A DNA stretch of 64,000 bases from Terriglobia bacterium (GTDB taxonomy: Bacteria; Acidobacteriota; Terriglobia; JAIQFV01): assembly GCA_020072965.1 (NCBI GenBank), contig JAIQFY010000008.1, positions 62,001-126,000 on the forward strand, in the 5' to 3' direction. Every line of letters begins with the position of its first letter. Within the stretch, counting starts at the first letter, position 1. Position numbers and translations under genes: made by a program. Below the pieces are notes generated by a model. It saw nothing but the letters and a program-made list of their open reading frames with translations, ran no database searches and was not told the DNA's origin. This document shows positions 43,534 to 52,290 of the stretch, piece after piece.

Positions 43534-43663
43534 GGCTGTTGCTCAAACCCGAAGGCGCCCGGTGAGGCCCCGATGACTCATCGGGGAGGCCTACAACAAA
43601 ACCGCATGATTCTACGTTGTAGGCCGGGTCCCCTGACCCGGCGAAATGATTTGAGCAACAGCC
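43534..43663. repeat. Nested-hairpin MITE-like element
   Basis: 130 bp with 14-bp perfect terminal inverted repeats (GGCTGTTGCTCAAA at 43534-43547, TTTGAGCAACAGCC at 43650-43663). Inside are three hairpins: CCCCGAT/ATCGGGG (43568-43586), GGCCTACAAC/GTTGTAGGCC (43588-43625) and GCCGGGTC/GACCCGGC (43623-43642). No coding capacity. It is probably a MITE or structured intergenic repeat; no clear target duplication was seen. Confidence 0.6.
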
Positions 43664-44184
43664 CGGAATTGACTTTCCCTCATAACATTAATACAAGAAG
43701 ATTGATCCATTCTTCCGGCTTTCAAGACAATCTGTGGATCCTCGGCCCTGTGTTCGATACCATAGACCGGGTTCACGAGCCTGAATTCACCCTAATGGTG
43801 CAAGTGACGATGGGTGCGGTGGAAGGTTGTACGGCTACCTCCGGGCAGCAATCACCGTTGCACGAACGCAGCCATCGCTCCGTCTGTCTTACGCGTTTGA
43901 AGTCTTGATCCATTCCACAAATTAACAGGATGGGCAGTGGCATGTGGTATACTCACTCGCATCGGAGGCTAGTCCAGCGGTGATTCCGTACAAGAATCGC
44001 AACGAGTTTGCGCGCCGTGGTCGCGGGCCCCAAGCCTCCGACGCCGGAATTTACTGGTCGCATCCTGCGGCGTTGTTCAGACCTCGAAATTAGACTCGGC
44101 GGTGACGCTATCGGCGGTGGTCACGAGAATACTCAAGCATCCTGTCACGAAGGCCAATACGAAAAACTTTTGAAAGGAGAGAAG
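43664..44184. other. Intergenic region, no gene
   Basis: About 520 bp. The open frame crossing it (43516-43908) spans the hairpin repeat and has no family similarity. No other feature recognised. Confidence 0.3.
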
Positions 44185-44420
44185 ATGCCGGGTCGAAATT
44201 CTTCCCTGCGAACCTCGGTGATATCCCTTCTCCTTCGGCGCCTTAATCTGCGTTTTCCAGGACTCTTCCTTATTCTGGCGATCCTCACACTGGCCGACTT
44301 GTTAATCCCCGATTTGATTCCGTTTGTTGATGGAATCGGTTCGCGTTGCTGACACTGCTGTTTGGAACGTGGAAAGATCGCAGAGCCCCGCTTACACATG
44401 ACAGTCCTGGAAACGCGTAG
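44185..44420 (+). pseudogene. Small membrane protein (DUF6116-like) with frameshift
   Basis: ATG at 44185 with AGGAG upstream. The frame reads SSLRTSVISLLLRRLNLRF, then a hydrophobic stretch LFLILAILTLADLLIPDLIPFVD, and stops at TGA 44350-44352. A shifted frame continues NRFALLTLLFGTWKDRRAPL to TAG 44418. The join near 44332-44336 restores one 78-residue protein with a C-terminal helix. It could be a genuine frameshift or a sequencing error. Confidence 0.55.
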
Positions 44421-44654
44421 CCTCTCAATCGGTGTATGGAAGCCTCGGCTAAACCATCAGAAGATTTGTCGCCCGGGAGTTTTGAGCCGGCAAGGCTGGC
44501 GGTGTGCCGGTCTGGTAAGGGCGCTTTAATGCATGGGGTGATGGGAACCAGAGGAAAGAAGCCAGCCGACAGTTGACCTGGCGTGGCTCAAACGGTGAAG
44601 TCGACCTGAATGGAGGCTCCAGCAGGATGCGTATTTTCCTCCAGGAGTGAATAC

Positions 44655-45251
44655 ATGAGTGGCCTCGAGACTCTCGGATTCAGCATCGGCACCGCGTTCG
44701 CCTCAGGATTGAATGTATATGCCACTGTCGCGGTTCTCGGCCTGTTACAGCGGTTTCACGTGATTGATTTGCCACCCTCCCTAAGTCTTCTGTCCCATCC
44801 GCTGGTCTTAGCCATCGCCATTGCGCTCTACTTGATTGAGTTCGTTGCGGACAAGGTTCCTTATGTCGACTCGATTTGGGATGTGGTCCACACCTTTATT
44901 CGTCCCCCGGCCGCCGCGGTTATGGCCTATGCCGCCTTCGGCAATGTACCGGAGGCTTGGCGTTTGGCGGCCGCGCTGCTGGCTGGCAGCATAGCGCTTA
45001 CATCGCATGGCACCAAGGCGTCGGCGCGGGCGGCGATCAACACGAGCCCTGAGCCATCCAGCAACTGGATTGCCAGCCTAAGCGAGGATGGGATCGCCAT
45101 GTTCCTTGCTTGGATGGCGGCAAAACATCCCATCGCCGCTATCGGGATCGTTGCGGCACTGCTCACATTCTCCATCTATCTGCTGATCAAGCTCACGAGG
45201 TTTCTGAAGCGACTGCTCGAGCGCTTTGTCCTACGCCGCCGGCCTACATGA
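44655..45251 (+). CDS. DUF4126 domain membrane protein
   Basis: 198 residues from ATG at 44655 with AGGAG upstream. Several hydrophobic helices: SIGTAFASGLNVYATVAVLGLL, LVLAIAIALYLIEFVADK, and IGIVAALLTFSIYLLIK. DKVPYVDSIWDVVHTFIRPPA is the family motif. The role is unknown. The C-terminus is Arg-rich. Confidence 0.9.
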   Translation: MSGLETLGFSIGTAFASGLNVYATVAVLGLLQRFHVIDLPPSLSLLSHPLVLAIAIALYLIEFVADKVPYVDSIWDVVHTFIRPPAAAVMAYAAFGNVPEAWRLAAALLAGSIALTSHGTKASARAAINTSPEPSSNWIASLSEDGIAMFLAWMAAKHPIAAIGIVAALLTFSIYLLIKLTRFLKRLLERFVLRRRPT

Positions 45252-45695
45252 ACGCTAAGTCGAACGGGAATCAACGCAGGCTGACAACCGGTCCACCGGG
45301 CAGGAGTTTCCGGGTCCCTTCAGCGGGAGAGGAATCGCAATCATCGTGGATCGCCACCAGCCGGCGTGCGTCACCGGGTCTTTGGAATCGCAGAGGAGAT
45401 AATCGTTGGTCATCGCAGCCGTCTGAGGATCCACAACCTTGCCGAAATGAAAGGTGCCGGGTTTCTCGGAGGTTTGCAGGAGCAGAGGCTAACATCTGCG
45501 CGCAAGCTTCAAAGGTGTTCTTGTTCCGGAAGGCAAGTTCCGGAATCGGAGGCGATTCGCCCCGGCGCCCTCGCGGCGACCCCATGGAACTGGACACACT
45601 ATCTGCTGATGACCATGCGGCAAATCTCCGCTTGACATGGTTATGAGTTGTTGTTAAGTTTCGCGGCGTCCAGGGGAAAGATCTTTTACAAGCAA
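45252..45695. other. Leader region without gene
   Basis: About 440 bp. Frames here on both strands (45271-45852 minus, others plus) have strong Arg/Pro bias and no family match. The lysC promoter should be in the last part, but no clear box was recognised. Confidence 0.3.
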
Positions 45696-45885
45696 GTAGA
45701 GGCGCGGTCTCCAAGAGTAGCCGGTCCGGAAGAAGTGAAGGATTCAGGATCGCCGCGGCAAAAGGGGAAGGCCGCCGAAGCCGTTGTGCCGCCTTCACGG
45801 CACACGAGCTGGTTGCTGTGGCTAAATCCGCAGGACTGTCACCGGAATTCATTTCGGTGGAGAGCTACGACAGAGGCGATAGAGT
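45696..45885 (+). promoter_or_regulatory. Lysine riboswitch (L box)
   Basis: The element starts with AGAGGCGCGGTCTCCAAGAGTAG (45698-45720), contains the inner block AAAAGGGGAAGGCCGCCGAAG (about 45763-45783), and ends with GGAGAGCTACGACAGAGG (about 45859-45876). These are the conserved core segments of the L-box aptamer, about 180 nt and five-helical. It sits before lysC and its terminator. Lysine binding should favour the terminator, so the DAP operon would be off when lysine is high. Confidence 0.9.
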
Positions 45886-45915
45886 GCGGCTTCATCCGCA
45901 CCCGTAATTTTCCAA

Positions 45916-45949
45916 GGTCGGTCGTGAGCGCTCGCGGCCGGCCTTTTTT
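45916..45949 (+). terminator. Attenuator terminator of the lysine riboswitch
   Basis: A 14-bp stem, GGTCGGTCGTGAGC with GCTCGCGGCCGGCC, containing a few G-U pairs, followed by TTTTTT at 45944-45949. It is 30 nt after the aptamer and 75 nt before the lysC start, the usual expression platform position. Confidence 0.88.
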
Positions 45950-46022
45950 ATTGTGGATTTATGATTGCAGATTGCGGACAAACCTGCAAACCCAAGCGTA
46001 GAGCTCAGCAAAACTCTTAATC

Positions 46023-47453
46023 ATGGCAAATAAGCAACCGACCATTCTTAAGTTTGGCGGAACCTCGGTAGGGGACACGAAGGCTTTTGACCGGGTTGCC
46101 TCCATCATCCTCGATCGAATGGAAGCGCTTCCGGTCGTTGTCGTCTCCGCCATGAGCGGTGTCACAGATGCCCTGTTGGGAAGTGTCCGGATGGCAGCCG
46201 ACGGTTTCATTGATGAGGCCATCCGTTCGCTGGAACCCGATTTCGAGAGGCATTTGACGGTGGTAAAGAATCTGTGCAACCGCGAAACTGCAGAGGTTGG
46301 AAGGACACTGGACGACGCCCGAAGATCGATATCCAGCCAATTACATCTCCTGAGTCAGCAGCCGCGCGCCCTGCGCAGGTTGCAGGATGAGATTGTTTCC
46401 CATGGGGAGCGTCTGTCTGCGATGGTACTGACGAAGGTGCTTCGGGAGAGGGGACTAGCGGCGGCCCATGTGGACGCGCGTCGATGTATCATTACTGATG
46501 AGGAACATGGCTGCGCCGGGCCGTTGTGGCCCGAGACAGAGCTGCATACAAAGGCCGAAGTTGAACCGCTCCTCGATGATTCAATAGTTCCTGTCCTCGG
46601 CGGTTTCATCGGGGCCACGACGAGTGGACTGACGACTACCCTTGGGCGGGGCGGATCAGATTTCACAGCAGCACTGGTGGGGGCGGCCCTCTCCGCACGC
46701 GAGATCCAGATATGGACCGACGTCACCGGCGTGCTCACGGCGGATCCTCGATTGGTAAAGAGCGCGCGAACGATAACGCGGCTTTCCTATGCGGAGGCGG
46801 CCGAGCTTGCCTATTTTGGCGCCAAGGTTTTACATCCCAAGACGGTTCATCCCGCTGTGGATCGAGGGATTCCCATTCGCATCTGCAATTCACGCGCCCC
46901 TCTTGAAACAGGCACGATTATCGGTCATGAGAGCGAGATATCGCCGCGAGGGATTAAAGCCATTGCCCACAAGACCGGCATTACCACACTCCAAATTTCG
47001 TCGGGTCGAATGCTGGGCGCCTATGGGTTTCTACGTTCGCTTTTCGAAGTGTTTGAGCGACACCGGACCGTTGTCGACGTCGTCACGACGTCGGAAGTGA
47101 GTGTTTCACTTTCCTTGGATAATCCCAGCGCCTTGTCGGCCATCCTGAACGATTTGGAGCAGCTCGGGACGGTTGAAATAGAAAATCACCGGGCCATCAT
47201 CTGCGTGGTTGGCGAGGGCCTGCGAAGCACGTCGGGCATCGCGGGCCGGGTTTTCGGGACGCTCCGTGACATCAATATATCACTCATTTCCCAGGGCGCC
47301 TCGAGGATCAATCTGACTTTTGTCATTGATGAGGCGCATGTCGAGGAAGCCGTGTCCCGTCTTCACAAAGCCTTTTTCGAGGCGGATCTTGAGGAGACGG
47401 GGGCGGGCACTGAGACGGCAACCTATGAGGGAACTGTTCGCACATCATCGTGA
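46023..47453 (+). CDS. lysC: Aspartokinase
   Basis: 476 residues. Makes aspartyl-4-phosphate, the first step to lysine, methionine and threonine. The kinase domain starts LKFGGTSVGD and includes VSAMSGVTDALL and DFTAALVGAAL; the C-terminal ACT pair begins near GITTLQISSGRML and carries SQGASRINLTF. The long, monofunctional form fits the LysC type (feedback-regulated). It follows the L box and is the first gene of the DAP operon. Confidence 0.95.
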   Translation: MANKQPTILKFGGTSVGDTKAFDRVASIILDRMEALPVVVVSAMSGVTDALLGSVRMAADGFIDEAIRSLEPDFERHLTVVKNLCNRETAEVGRTLDDARRSISSQLHLLSQQPRALRRLQDEIVSHGERLSAMVLTKVLRERGLAAAHVDARRCIITDEEHGCAGPLWPETELHTKAEVEPLLDDSIVPVLGGFIGATTSGLTTTLGRGGSDFTAALVGAALSAREIQIWTDVTGVLTADPRLVKSARTITRLSYAEAAELAYFGAKVLHPKTVHPAVDRGIPIRICNSRAPLETGTIIGHESEISPRGIKAIAHKTGITTLQISSGRMLGAYGFLRSLFEVFERHRTVVDVVTTSEVSVSLSLDNPSALSAILNDLEQLGTVEIENHRAIICVVGEGLRSTSGIAGRVFGTLRDINISLISQGASRINLTFVIDEAHVEEAVSRLHKAFFEADLEETGAGTETATYEGTVRTSS

Positions 47454-47497
47454 GTTGGTCAGAATTCTCATTGCGGTCACAGGGAAAGGAGACCCGC

Positions 47498-48568
47498 TTG
47501 GCTGCAGAAAAACCGGCACATGCCGATCCCATAGAATTGACCCGCCAGCTCCTCAAGATCTCTTCGATCTCCGGGGAGGAGACTGAGATCGCTCGTTTCA
47601 TGGGCCGGGTCCTGGAGAGCTTGAATTACCGAGTGGAGCTCCAGGAGGTCGCGGCAGGCCGCATGAATGTCATTGCGACCTCGGGGAAAAATCCCCAGGT
47701 CTTCTTTTCGACGCATCTCGATACGGTCCCTCCCCCCATGCCTCCGGGTGAAGATGAGGACTACCTCTATGGGCGCGGAGCTTGTGATGCCAAGGGAATT
47801 CTGGCTGCGCAAATAGCCGCCGCCGAGCAGTTGCGTGCGGAGGGGGAGACAAATCTGGGATTTCTGCTTCTCGTGGACGAGGAGGTGGGAAGCATTGGGG
47901 CGCGTGCCGCTAATCAGCATGCCCTGGCGTCCTCCTGCCAATACCTCATCAACGGAGAGCCCACCGACAACAAGCTTGCCATCGCCTCGAAGGGCTCGGT
48001 GCGGGCCAAGCTGCGAGCCGAGGGTCGAGCCTCGCACTCGGCTTATCCGGAACAGGGCGAATCCGCCATCGAAAAGCTGCTCGACGTCCTGGCGCGACTC
48101 CGTGAAATCCGGTGGCCCCGGGACGAATTTCTGGGTGAAACGACCTGCAATATCGGGGTCATCGGAGGAGGCACGCGGACCAACGTGATTCCCTTCGAAG
48201 CATATGCCGATGTACAGATTCGTCTGGTGGCAGACTCCGAGCCGGTCAAGCAGTTGTTGCAACAGGCCGCCGAAGGGCTGGCTCGACTCGAAGTTCTGTC
48301 GATTGTGGAACCGGTCCGACTCATGGCGGTTGAAGGCTTTGAAGAGTGTATCGTGCGGTTCACGACCGATATTCCTCACCTCAAGAACTGGGGAACTCCG
48401 CTGTTGTTGGGGCCCGGTTCAATTTTAGAGGCCCACTCCGCACATGAGCGCATCTTGAAAACAGAAATCACCAGGGCGGTAGGACTTTATGCAAAATTGG
48501 CTCGCCTTCTGCTCGGCCGAGCCCGTGCCTCGGAAAGGAATGAGGACAGGACGGTGGCGCGCCCATGA
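47498..48568 (+). CDS. dapE: M20-family DapE-like desuccinylase
   Basis: 356 residues from TTG at 47498, preceded by AAAGGAG; a GTG start at 47450, overlapping the lysC stop, is the alternative. The metal/active-site blocks are STHLDTVPPP, GRGACDAKGIL, LLVDEEVGS, LINGEPTDNK and EAHSAHERI. By position, between lysC and dapB, it most likely is succinyl-diaminopimelate desuccinylase, but acetylornithine deacetylase-type paralogues share the fold. Confidence 0.85.
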   Translation: MAAEKPAHADPIELTRQLLKISSISGEETEIARFMGRVLESLNYRVELQEVAAGRMNVIATSGKNPQVFFSTHLDTVPPPMPPGEDEDYLYGRGACDAKGILAAQIAAAEQLRAEGETNLGFLLLVDEEVGSIGARAANQHALASSCQYLINGEPTDNKLAIASKGSVRAKLRAEGRASHSAYPEQGESAIEKLLDVLARLREIRWPRDEFLGETTCNIGVIGGGTRTNVIPFEAYADVQIRLVADSEPVKQLLQQAAEGLARLEVLSIVEPVRLMAVEGFEECIVRFTTDIPHLKNWGTPLLLGPGSILEAHSAHERILKTEITRAVGLYAKLARLLLGRARASERNEDRTVARP

Positions 48569-49290
48569 GAATTGCTCTGCTTGGTCACGGGGCGATGGGC
48601 CGCCTTGTTGAGACGCGCGCCCTCAATCAGGGGAGAGAGATCGGGCTGATTTGCACTTCGAAGGAGTCGTCCCTGAAGCTTGAGGAATTATCAGATCGCC
48701 TCCGGGGACACGACGTGGCGATCGATTTTTCGGCGGGCAATGCAGTCCTCAAACATGCGACGGCATGTGGCCGGGCGGGTGTTCCTTTGGTCGAGGGGAC
48801 GACCGGATGGAAGGCGGAAGATGCCGAAGTCCGGCGTGTGGTCCAGTCCCTGCGGGGCGGATTCCTTTTTGGGGCCAATTTTTCCATTGGCGTAAACCTT
48901 TTTTATCGGGTGGTGTCGCAAGCTGCGGAATTATATGGCCGCCTCGACGAATATGATCCATTCATTGAGGAAGCTCACCACAAGCGCAAGCGCGATGCCC
49001 CTTCGGGCACGGCGCTCCATCTCCGTGAGATCGTGGCGGCTCATTCAGGGCGCGAGGTTGCCGTGACTTGTACCCGCGCCGGATACATCCCGGGGACCCA
49101 CCGGGTGGGGTTTGACTCTGCTCCTGATCAGATCATGCTGGCTCATACGGCCCGCTCCCGGGAGGGATTTGCGGCGGGCGCCCTCGCTGCGGCGCAGTGG
49201 ATCATGGGGCGGCAGGGAGTGTTTGAGTTCTCTGAAGTTCTGGAAGAGATTCTAAATGAGGTGAAGAGTGAAAGGAGGGATGAGAAATGA
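48565..49290 (+). CDS. dapB: 4-Hydroxy-tetrahydrodipicolinate reductase
   Basis: 241 residues. ATGA overlap with the gene before it. N-terminal NAD(P)-binding MRIALLGHGAMGRLVE; the DapB block is EEAHHKRKRDAPSGTALHL, with GTTG near VEGTTGWKAED. Reduces dihydrodipicolinate. The next gene again starts in an ATGA overlap. Confidence 0.97.
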   Translation: MRIALLGHGAMGRLVETRALNQGREIGLICTSKESSLKLEELSDRLRGHDVAIDFSAGNAVLKHATACGRAGVPLVEGTTGWKAEDAEVRRVVQSLRGGFLFGANFSIGVNLFYRVVSQAAELYGRLDEYDPFIEEAHHKRKRDAPSGTALHLREIVAAHSGREVAVTCTRAGYIPGTHRVGFDSAPDQIMLAHTARSREGFAAGALAAAQWIMGRQGVFEFSEVLEEILNEVKSERRDEK

Positions 49291-50210
49291 GTATGAAGAT
49301 CGATTGGCTTCAAGGTTGTGCAACAGCATTGGTGACCCCCTTTAACTCGGCGGGGGCCGTTGACGAGAAGGCGTTCCGGGTACTGGTGGAGCGGCAAATC
49401 AAGCAGGGGGTACGACTGCTGGTCCCCTGTGGCACGACAGGCGAGAGCGTCACCATGACGGAGGAGGAGGACGCGCATGTGATCGGGATGACGGTGGAGG
49501 TGGCGAAAGGGCGCGCGCACGTGATTGCGGGGACAGGCAGCAACTCGACTTCAACTGCCATCGAATATTCCCAGGCCGCCCGCCGGCTGGGGGTGGATGC
49601 CATCCTCGTTGTGGCTCCTTACTATAATAAACCGACTCAGGAAGGACTTTATGCGCACTTCCGCGCCATCGCCGAATCAGTGGGCGACCTTCCGGTGGTG
49701 TTGTACAATGTTCCCGGCCGCACCTCCACGAATATCGCGGCTGGGACTGTACTCCGGCTCGCAAGGGATGTGAAGAACATCGCGGCGGTCAAGGAGGCAT
49801 CCGGAAACCTTTCACAAATCATGGAAATCCTCCACCATCGGCCCACTGGATTCCGCGTCTTCTCCGGCGACGATGCGGTGACCCTCCCCTTGCTTTCGTT
49901 GGGAGCGGATGGGATCATTTCGGTGGTCTCCAATGAAGTGCCCGACTTGATGTCGAGGATGGTGGAGCTGGCCCTGGCAGGGGACTGGGTAGAGGCCCGC
50001 AATCTTCACTTCCGACTGCTCAATCTCATGGAAGTGAATTTCATTGAGACCAGCCCGGGGCCCGTCAAGGCGGCGTTGGCATTGATGGGATTGATTGAGG
50101 AGAAACTGCGACTCCCGCTGGTGCCCGTCCAGGAAAAGTCCCGACTGAAAGTGCGTGAAGTCCTGGTGGAGCTTGGTTTGGTGAAGGAAACCTCTCATGC
50201 GATTGCGTGA
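49287..50210 (+). CDS. dapA: 4-Hydroxy-tetrahydrodipicolinate synthase
   Basis: 307 residues. Class I aldolase fold: VTPFNSAGAVDE, LLVPCGTTGESVTMTEEE, YYNKPTQEGLYAHFRA, and the Schiff-base lysine in AAVKEASGNLSQ. Condenses pyruvate with aspartate semialdehyde. Overlaps dapB by 4 bp and dapD by 14 bp. Confidence 0.97.
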   Translation: MSMKIDWLQGCATALVTPFNSAGAVDEKAFRVLVERQIKQGVRLLVPCGTTGESVTMTEEEDAHVIGMTVEVAKGRAHVIAGTGSNSTSTAIEYSQAARRLGVDAILVVAPYYNKPTQEGLYAHFRAIAESVGDLPVVLYNVPGRTSTNIAAGTVLRLARDVKNIAAVKEASGNLSQIMEILHHRPTGFRVFSGDDAVTLPLLSLGADGIISVVSNEVPDLMSRMVELALAGDWVEARNLHFRLLNLMEVNFIETSPGPVKAALALMGLIEEKLRLPLVPVQEKSRLKVREVLVELGLVKETSHAIA

Positions 50211-51033
50211 ACGGATCGAACTCCTCTCAGCAAGCGGTCGCAATAGCTTTACGGAAGAGGATCGAACGCTGTTCAATGAGTTCAAGGCTGCTCTCAACCG
50301 CGGTGAAGTTCGTTCGGCGGAGCGTTTGGCCGGCGGGGAGTGGCAGGTGAATTTGTGGGTCAAGGCTGGGATCCTCCTCGGCTTTCGGATGGGGATGTTG
50401 GCCGATATGTCTTCGGGTCCCAGTCTGCGTTTTTTCGATAAGGACACTTATCCAGTGCGAGCGACCGCTTTGAAAGACAATGTCCGCATTGTTCCCGGAG
50501 GATCAAGTATACGGGATGGAGCGTACGTCGCCTCGGGCGTGGTTTGCATGCCCCCGATGTACGTCAATGTCGGAGCCTATGTCGATGAAGGGACCATGAT
50601 TGACAGCCATGCGCTGGTCGGCTCGTGCGCCCAGGTTGGCAAAAGGGTCCACGTCTCGGCGGCCGCACAGATCGGGGGTGTGCTTGAGCCGATCGGCGCT
50701 ATGCCCGTGATTATTGAGGACGATGTAATGGTCGGCGGGGGCTGTGGAATTTACGAGGGGACGATTGTGCGAGAACGGGCAATCCTCGCGGCAGGCACCA
50801 TCCTCACGGGTTCAACCCCGCTGTATGACCTTGTACGCGACCGGGTTTATCGGCGCGCCCCGGGTGCTTCGCTTGAAGTCCCGTCCGGCGCTGTGGTCGT
50901 CCCGGGCGCCCGGGCAGTCCAGGATCGTCCGGGGGGGGGACCGTCGGGTTTGTCCCTTTATGCTCCGGTCATCGTCAAGTACCGGGATCAGAAATCCGAT
51001 GCCGCTACTCAACTTGAAGAGGCTCTGCGCTGA
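50197..51033 (+). CDS. dapD: Tetrahydrodipicolinate N-succinyltransferase
   Basis: 278 residues. N-terminal helical part, then the left-handed beta helix of hexapeptide repeats (VRIVPGGSSIRDGAYVA, VVCMPPMYVNVGAYVDEGTM). ALVGSCAQVGKRVHVSAAAQIGGVLEPIG is the DapD block. Presence of this gene plus dapE indicates the succinylase branch. It starts inside the end of dapA. Confidence 0.95.
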   Translation: MRLRERIELLSASGRNSFTEEDRTLFNEFKAALNRGEVRSAERLAGGEWQVNLWVKAGILLGFRMGMLADMSSGPSLRFFDKDTYPVRATALKDNVRIVPGGSSIRDGAYVASGVVCMPPMYVNVGAYVDEGTMIDSHALVGSCAQVGKRVHVSAAAQIGGVLEPIGAMPVIIEDDVMVGGGCGIYEGTIVRERAILAAGTILTGSTPLYDLVRDRVYRRAPGASLEVPSGAVVVPGARAVQDRPGGGPSGLSLYAPVIVKYRDQKSDAATQLEEALR

Positions 51034-51085
51034 ATCCGGATGAGTATCGCACCGGCCGGGTGACTGAAGTTTGAAAGGAAGGGTT

Positions 51086-52189
51086 ATGGGCGCGGATAGA
51101 AAGTACCAGGTCGGAATCCTAGGCGCCACCGGGATGGTCGGGCAGTGGTTTATCCGTCTGCTGGAGAATCATCCCCAGTTTACAGTCACCGCTCTTGCCG
51201 CCTCGGACCGGTCTCAGGGCAAGACCTACGGGCAGGCGTGCGCGTGGAGATTGCCCGGGGGAATGCCCTCCTACGTCAGATCGATGGTCATTCACCCGCC
51301 TCATCCGCCGCTGGATTGTGAAATCATATTCTCAAGCCTTCCTGCCGATATTGCGAAGAAGTCAGAAGCGGCCTTTGCTGAAGCCGGCTATCCGGTCATC
51401 AGCAACTCCTCCGCGTTCCGAATGGAACCTGCGGTTCCCCTGTTGATCCCCGAGGTCAATCCGGACCATCTGGGATTGCTGGATATTCAACTCCGGGAGC
51501 CCGGATCGAACGGAGGCTTCCTGGTTACCAATCCGAATTGTTCGACGATCGTGCTAACCTTGGCCCTGGCGCCGTTGCAGGTCAAGTTTGGAATTGAAGC
51601 CGTCGCGGCGACAACCCTTCAAGCCATCTCGGGAGCGGGTTATCCCGGAGTTGCCTCGTTGGATATTACCGATAACGTGCTGCCTTTTATTGAACACGAG
51701 GAAGAAAAAATCCAGCAGGAGACCCGGAAGATTCTGGGTCTGTATAGGGGCGATAGGGTGGAAGATGCGCCCATGTTGGTAAGCGCGCAATGTCATCGGG
51801 TCAATGTTTCCGATGGCCACACGGTGGCGGTGCGGGTGAAGTTGGCCCGGCCCGCAGAACTGGGTGAGCTCCGTAATGCCTTTGAGACGTTTACTGGAGT
51901 TCCTCAAAGCCTGGGGCTCTTTTCGGCCCCGTCACGACCCCTGATTGTGCGGGATGAGCCCGACCGTCCACAACCTCGTCTGGACCGGGACGCCGGCAGG
52001 GGGATGAGTGTTTCGGTCGGACGCATCGCCCGGGACGCTGTTCTGGATTACCGGTTTGTGGCCCTCGGACACAATGTGGTGAGGGGGGCGGCTGGGGCCG
52101 CGATCCTGAACGGGGAATTGCTAATCGCAACCGGATGGCTCGGCAAGGAAAGAAAGATGAAGGGCTCCCTGGCCGATTCGTCGAGGTAG
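51086..52189 (+). CDS. asd: Aspartate-semialdehyde dehydrogenase
   Basis: 367 residues from ATG at 51086, with AAGGAAGG upstream (a TTG at 51071 is less likely). KYQVGILGATGMVGQWFIR binds NADP; NPNCST carries the catalytic Cys; CHRVNVSDGHTVAV carries the His. It supplies the branch-point aldehyde. Long form, closer to the archaeal/fungal-type Asd. Closes the lysine operon; about 50 bp after dapD. Confidence 0.95.
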   Translation: MGADRKYQVGILGATGMVGQWFIRLLENHPQFTVTALAASDRSQGKTYGQACAWRLPGGMPSYVRSMVIHPPHPPLDCEIIFSSLPADIAKKSEAAFAEAGYPVISNSSAFRMEPAVPLLIPEVNPDHLGLLDIQLREPGSNGGFLVTNPNCSTIVLTLALAPLQVKFGIEAVAATTLQAISGAGYPGVASLDITDNVLPFIEHEEEKIQQETRKILGLYRGDRVEDAPMLVSAQCHRVNVSDGHTVAVRVKLARPAELGELRNAFETFTGVPQSLGLFSAPSRPLIVRDEPDRPQPRLDRDAGRGMSVSVGRIARDAVLDYRFVALGHNVVRGAAGAAILNGELLIATGWLGKERKMKGSLADSSR

Positions 52190-52217
52190 GTGGTCCCTCT
52201 TGTTGTGAATTGTTTGT

Positions 52218-52246
52218 TTGTCAAACTCGCCCCTACCCTGTATAAT
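52218..52246 (+). promoter_or_regulatory. Sigma70-type promoter
   Basis: TTGTCA (52218-52223) and TATAAT (52241-52246) spaced 17 nt, close to the bacterial consensus. It lies 45 bp before the damaged S41 protease gene. Confidence 0.75.
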
Positions 52247-52290
52247 TCGGGGCACTTGGACACAATTTATGCTCTGTTTGGGACAAACGG

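Noticed and set aside
43516-43908. Frame of 130 codons over the MITE-like repeat
   Set aside because: It crosses the nested hairpin element and has no domain; the hairpins explain the sequence better.
45271-45852. Minus-strand frame of 193 codons in the lysC leader
   Set aside because: It overlaps the lysine riboswitch, is rich in Arg/Ser/Pro and has no similarity.
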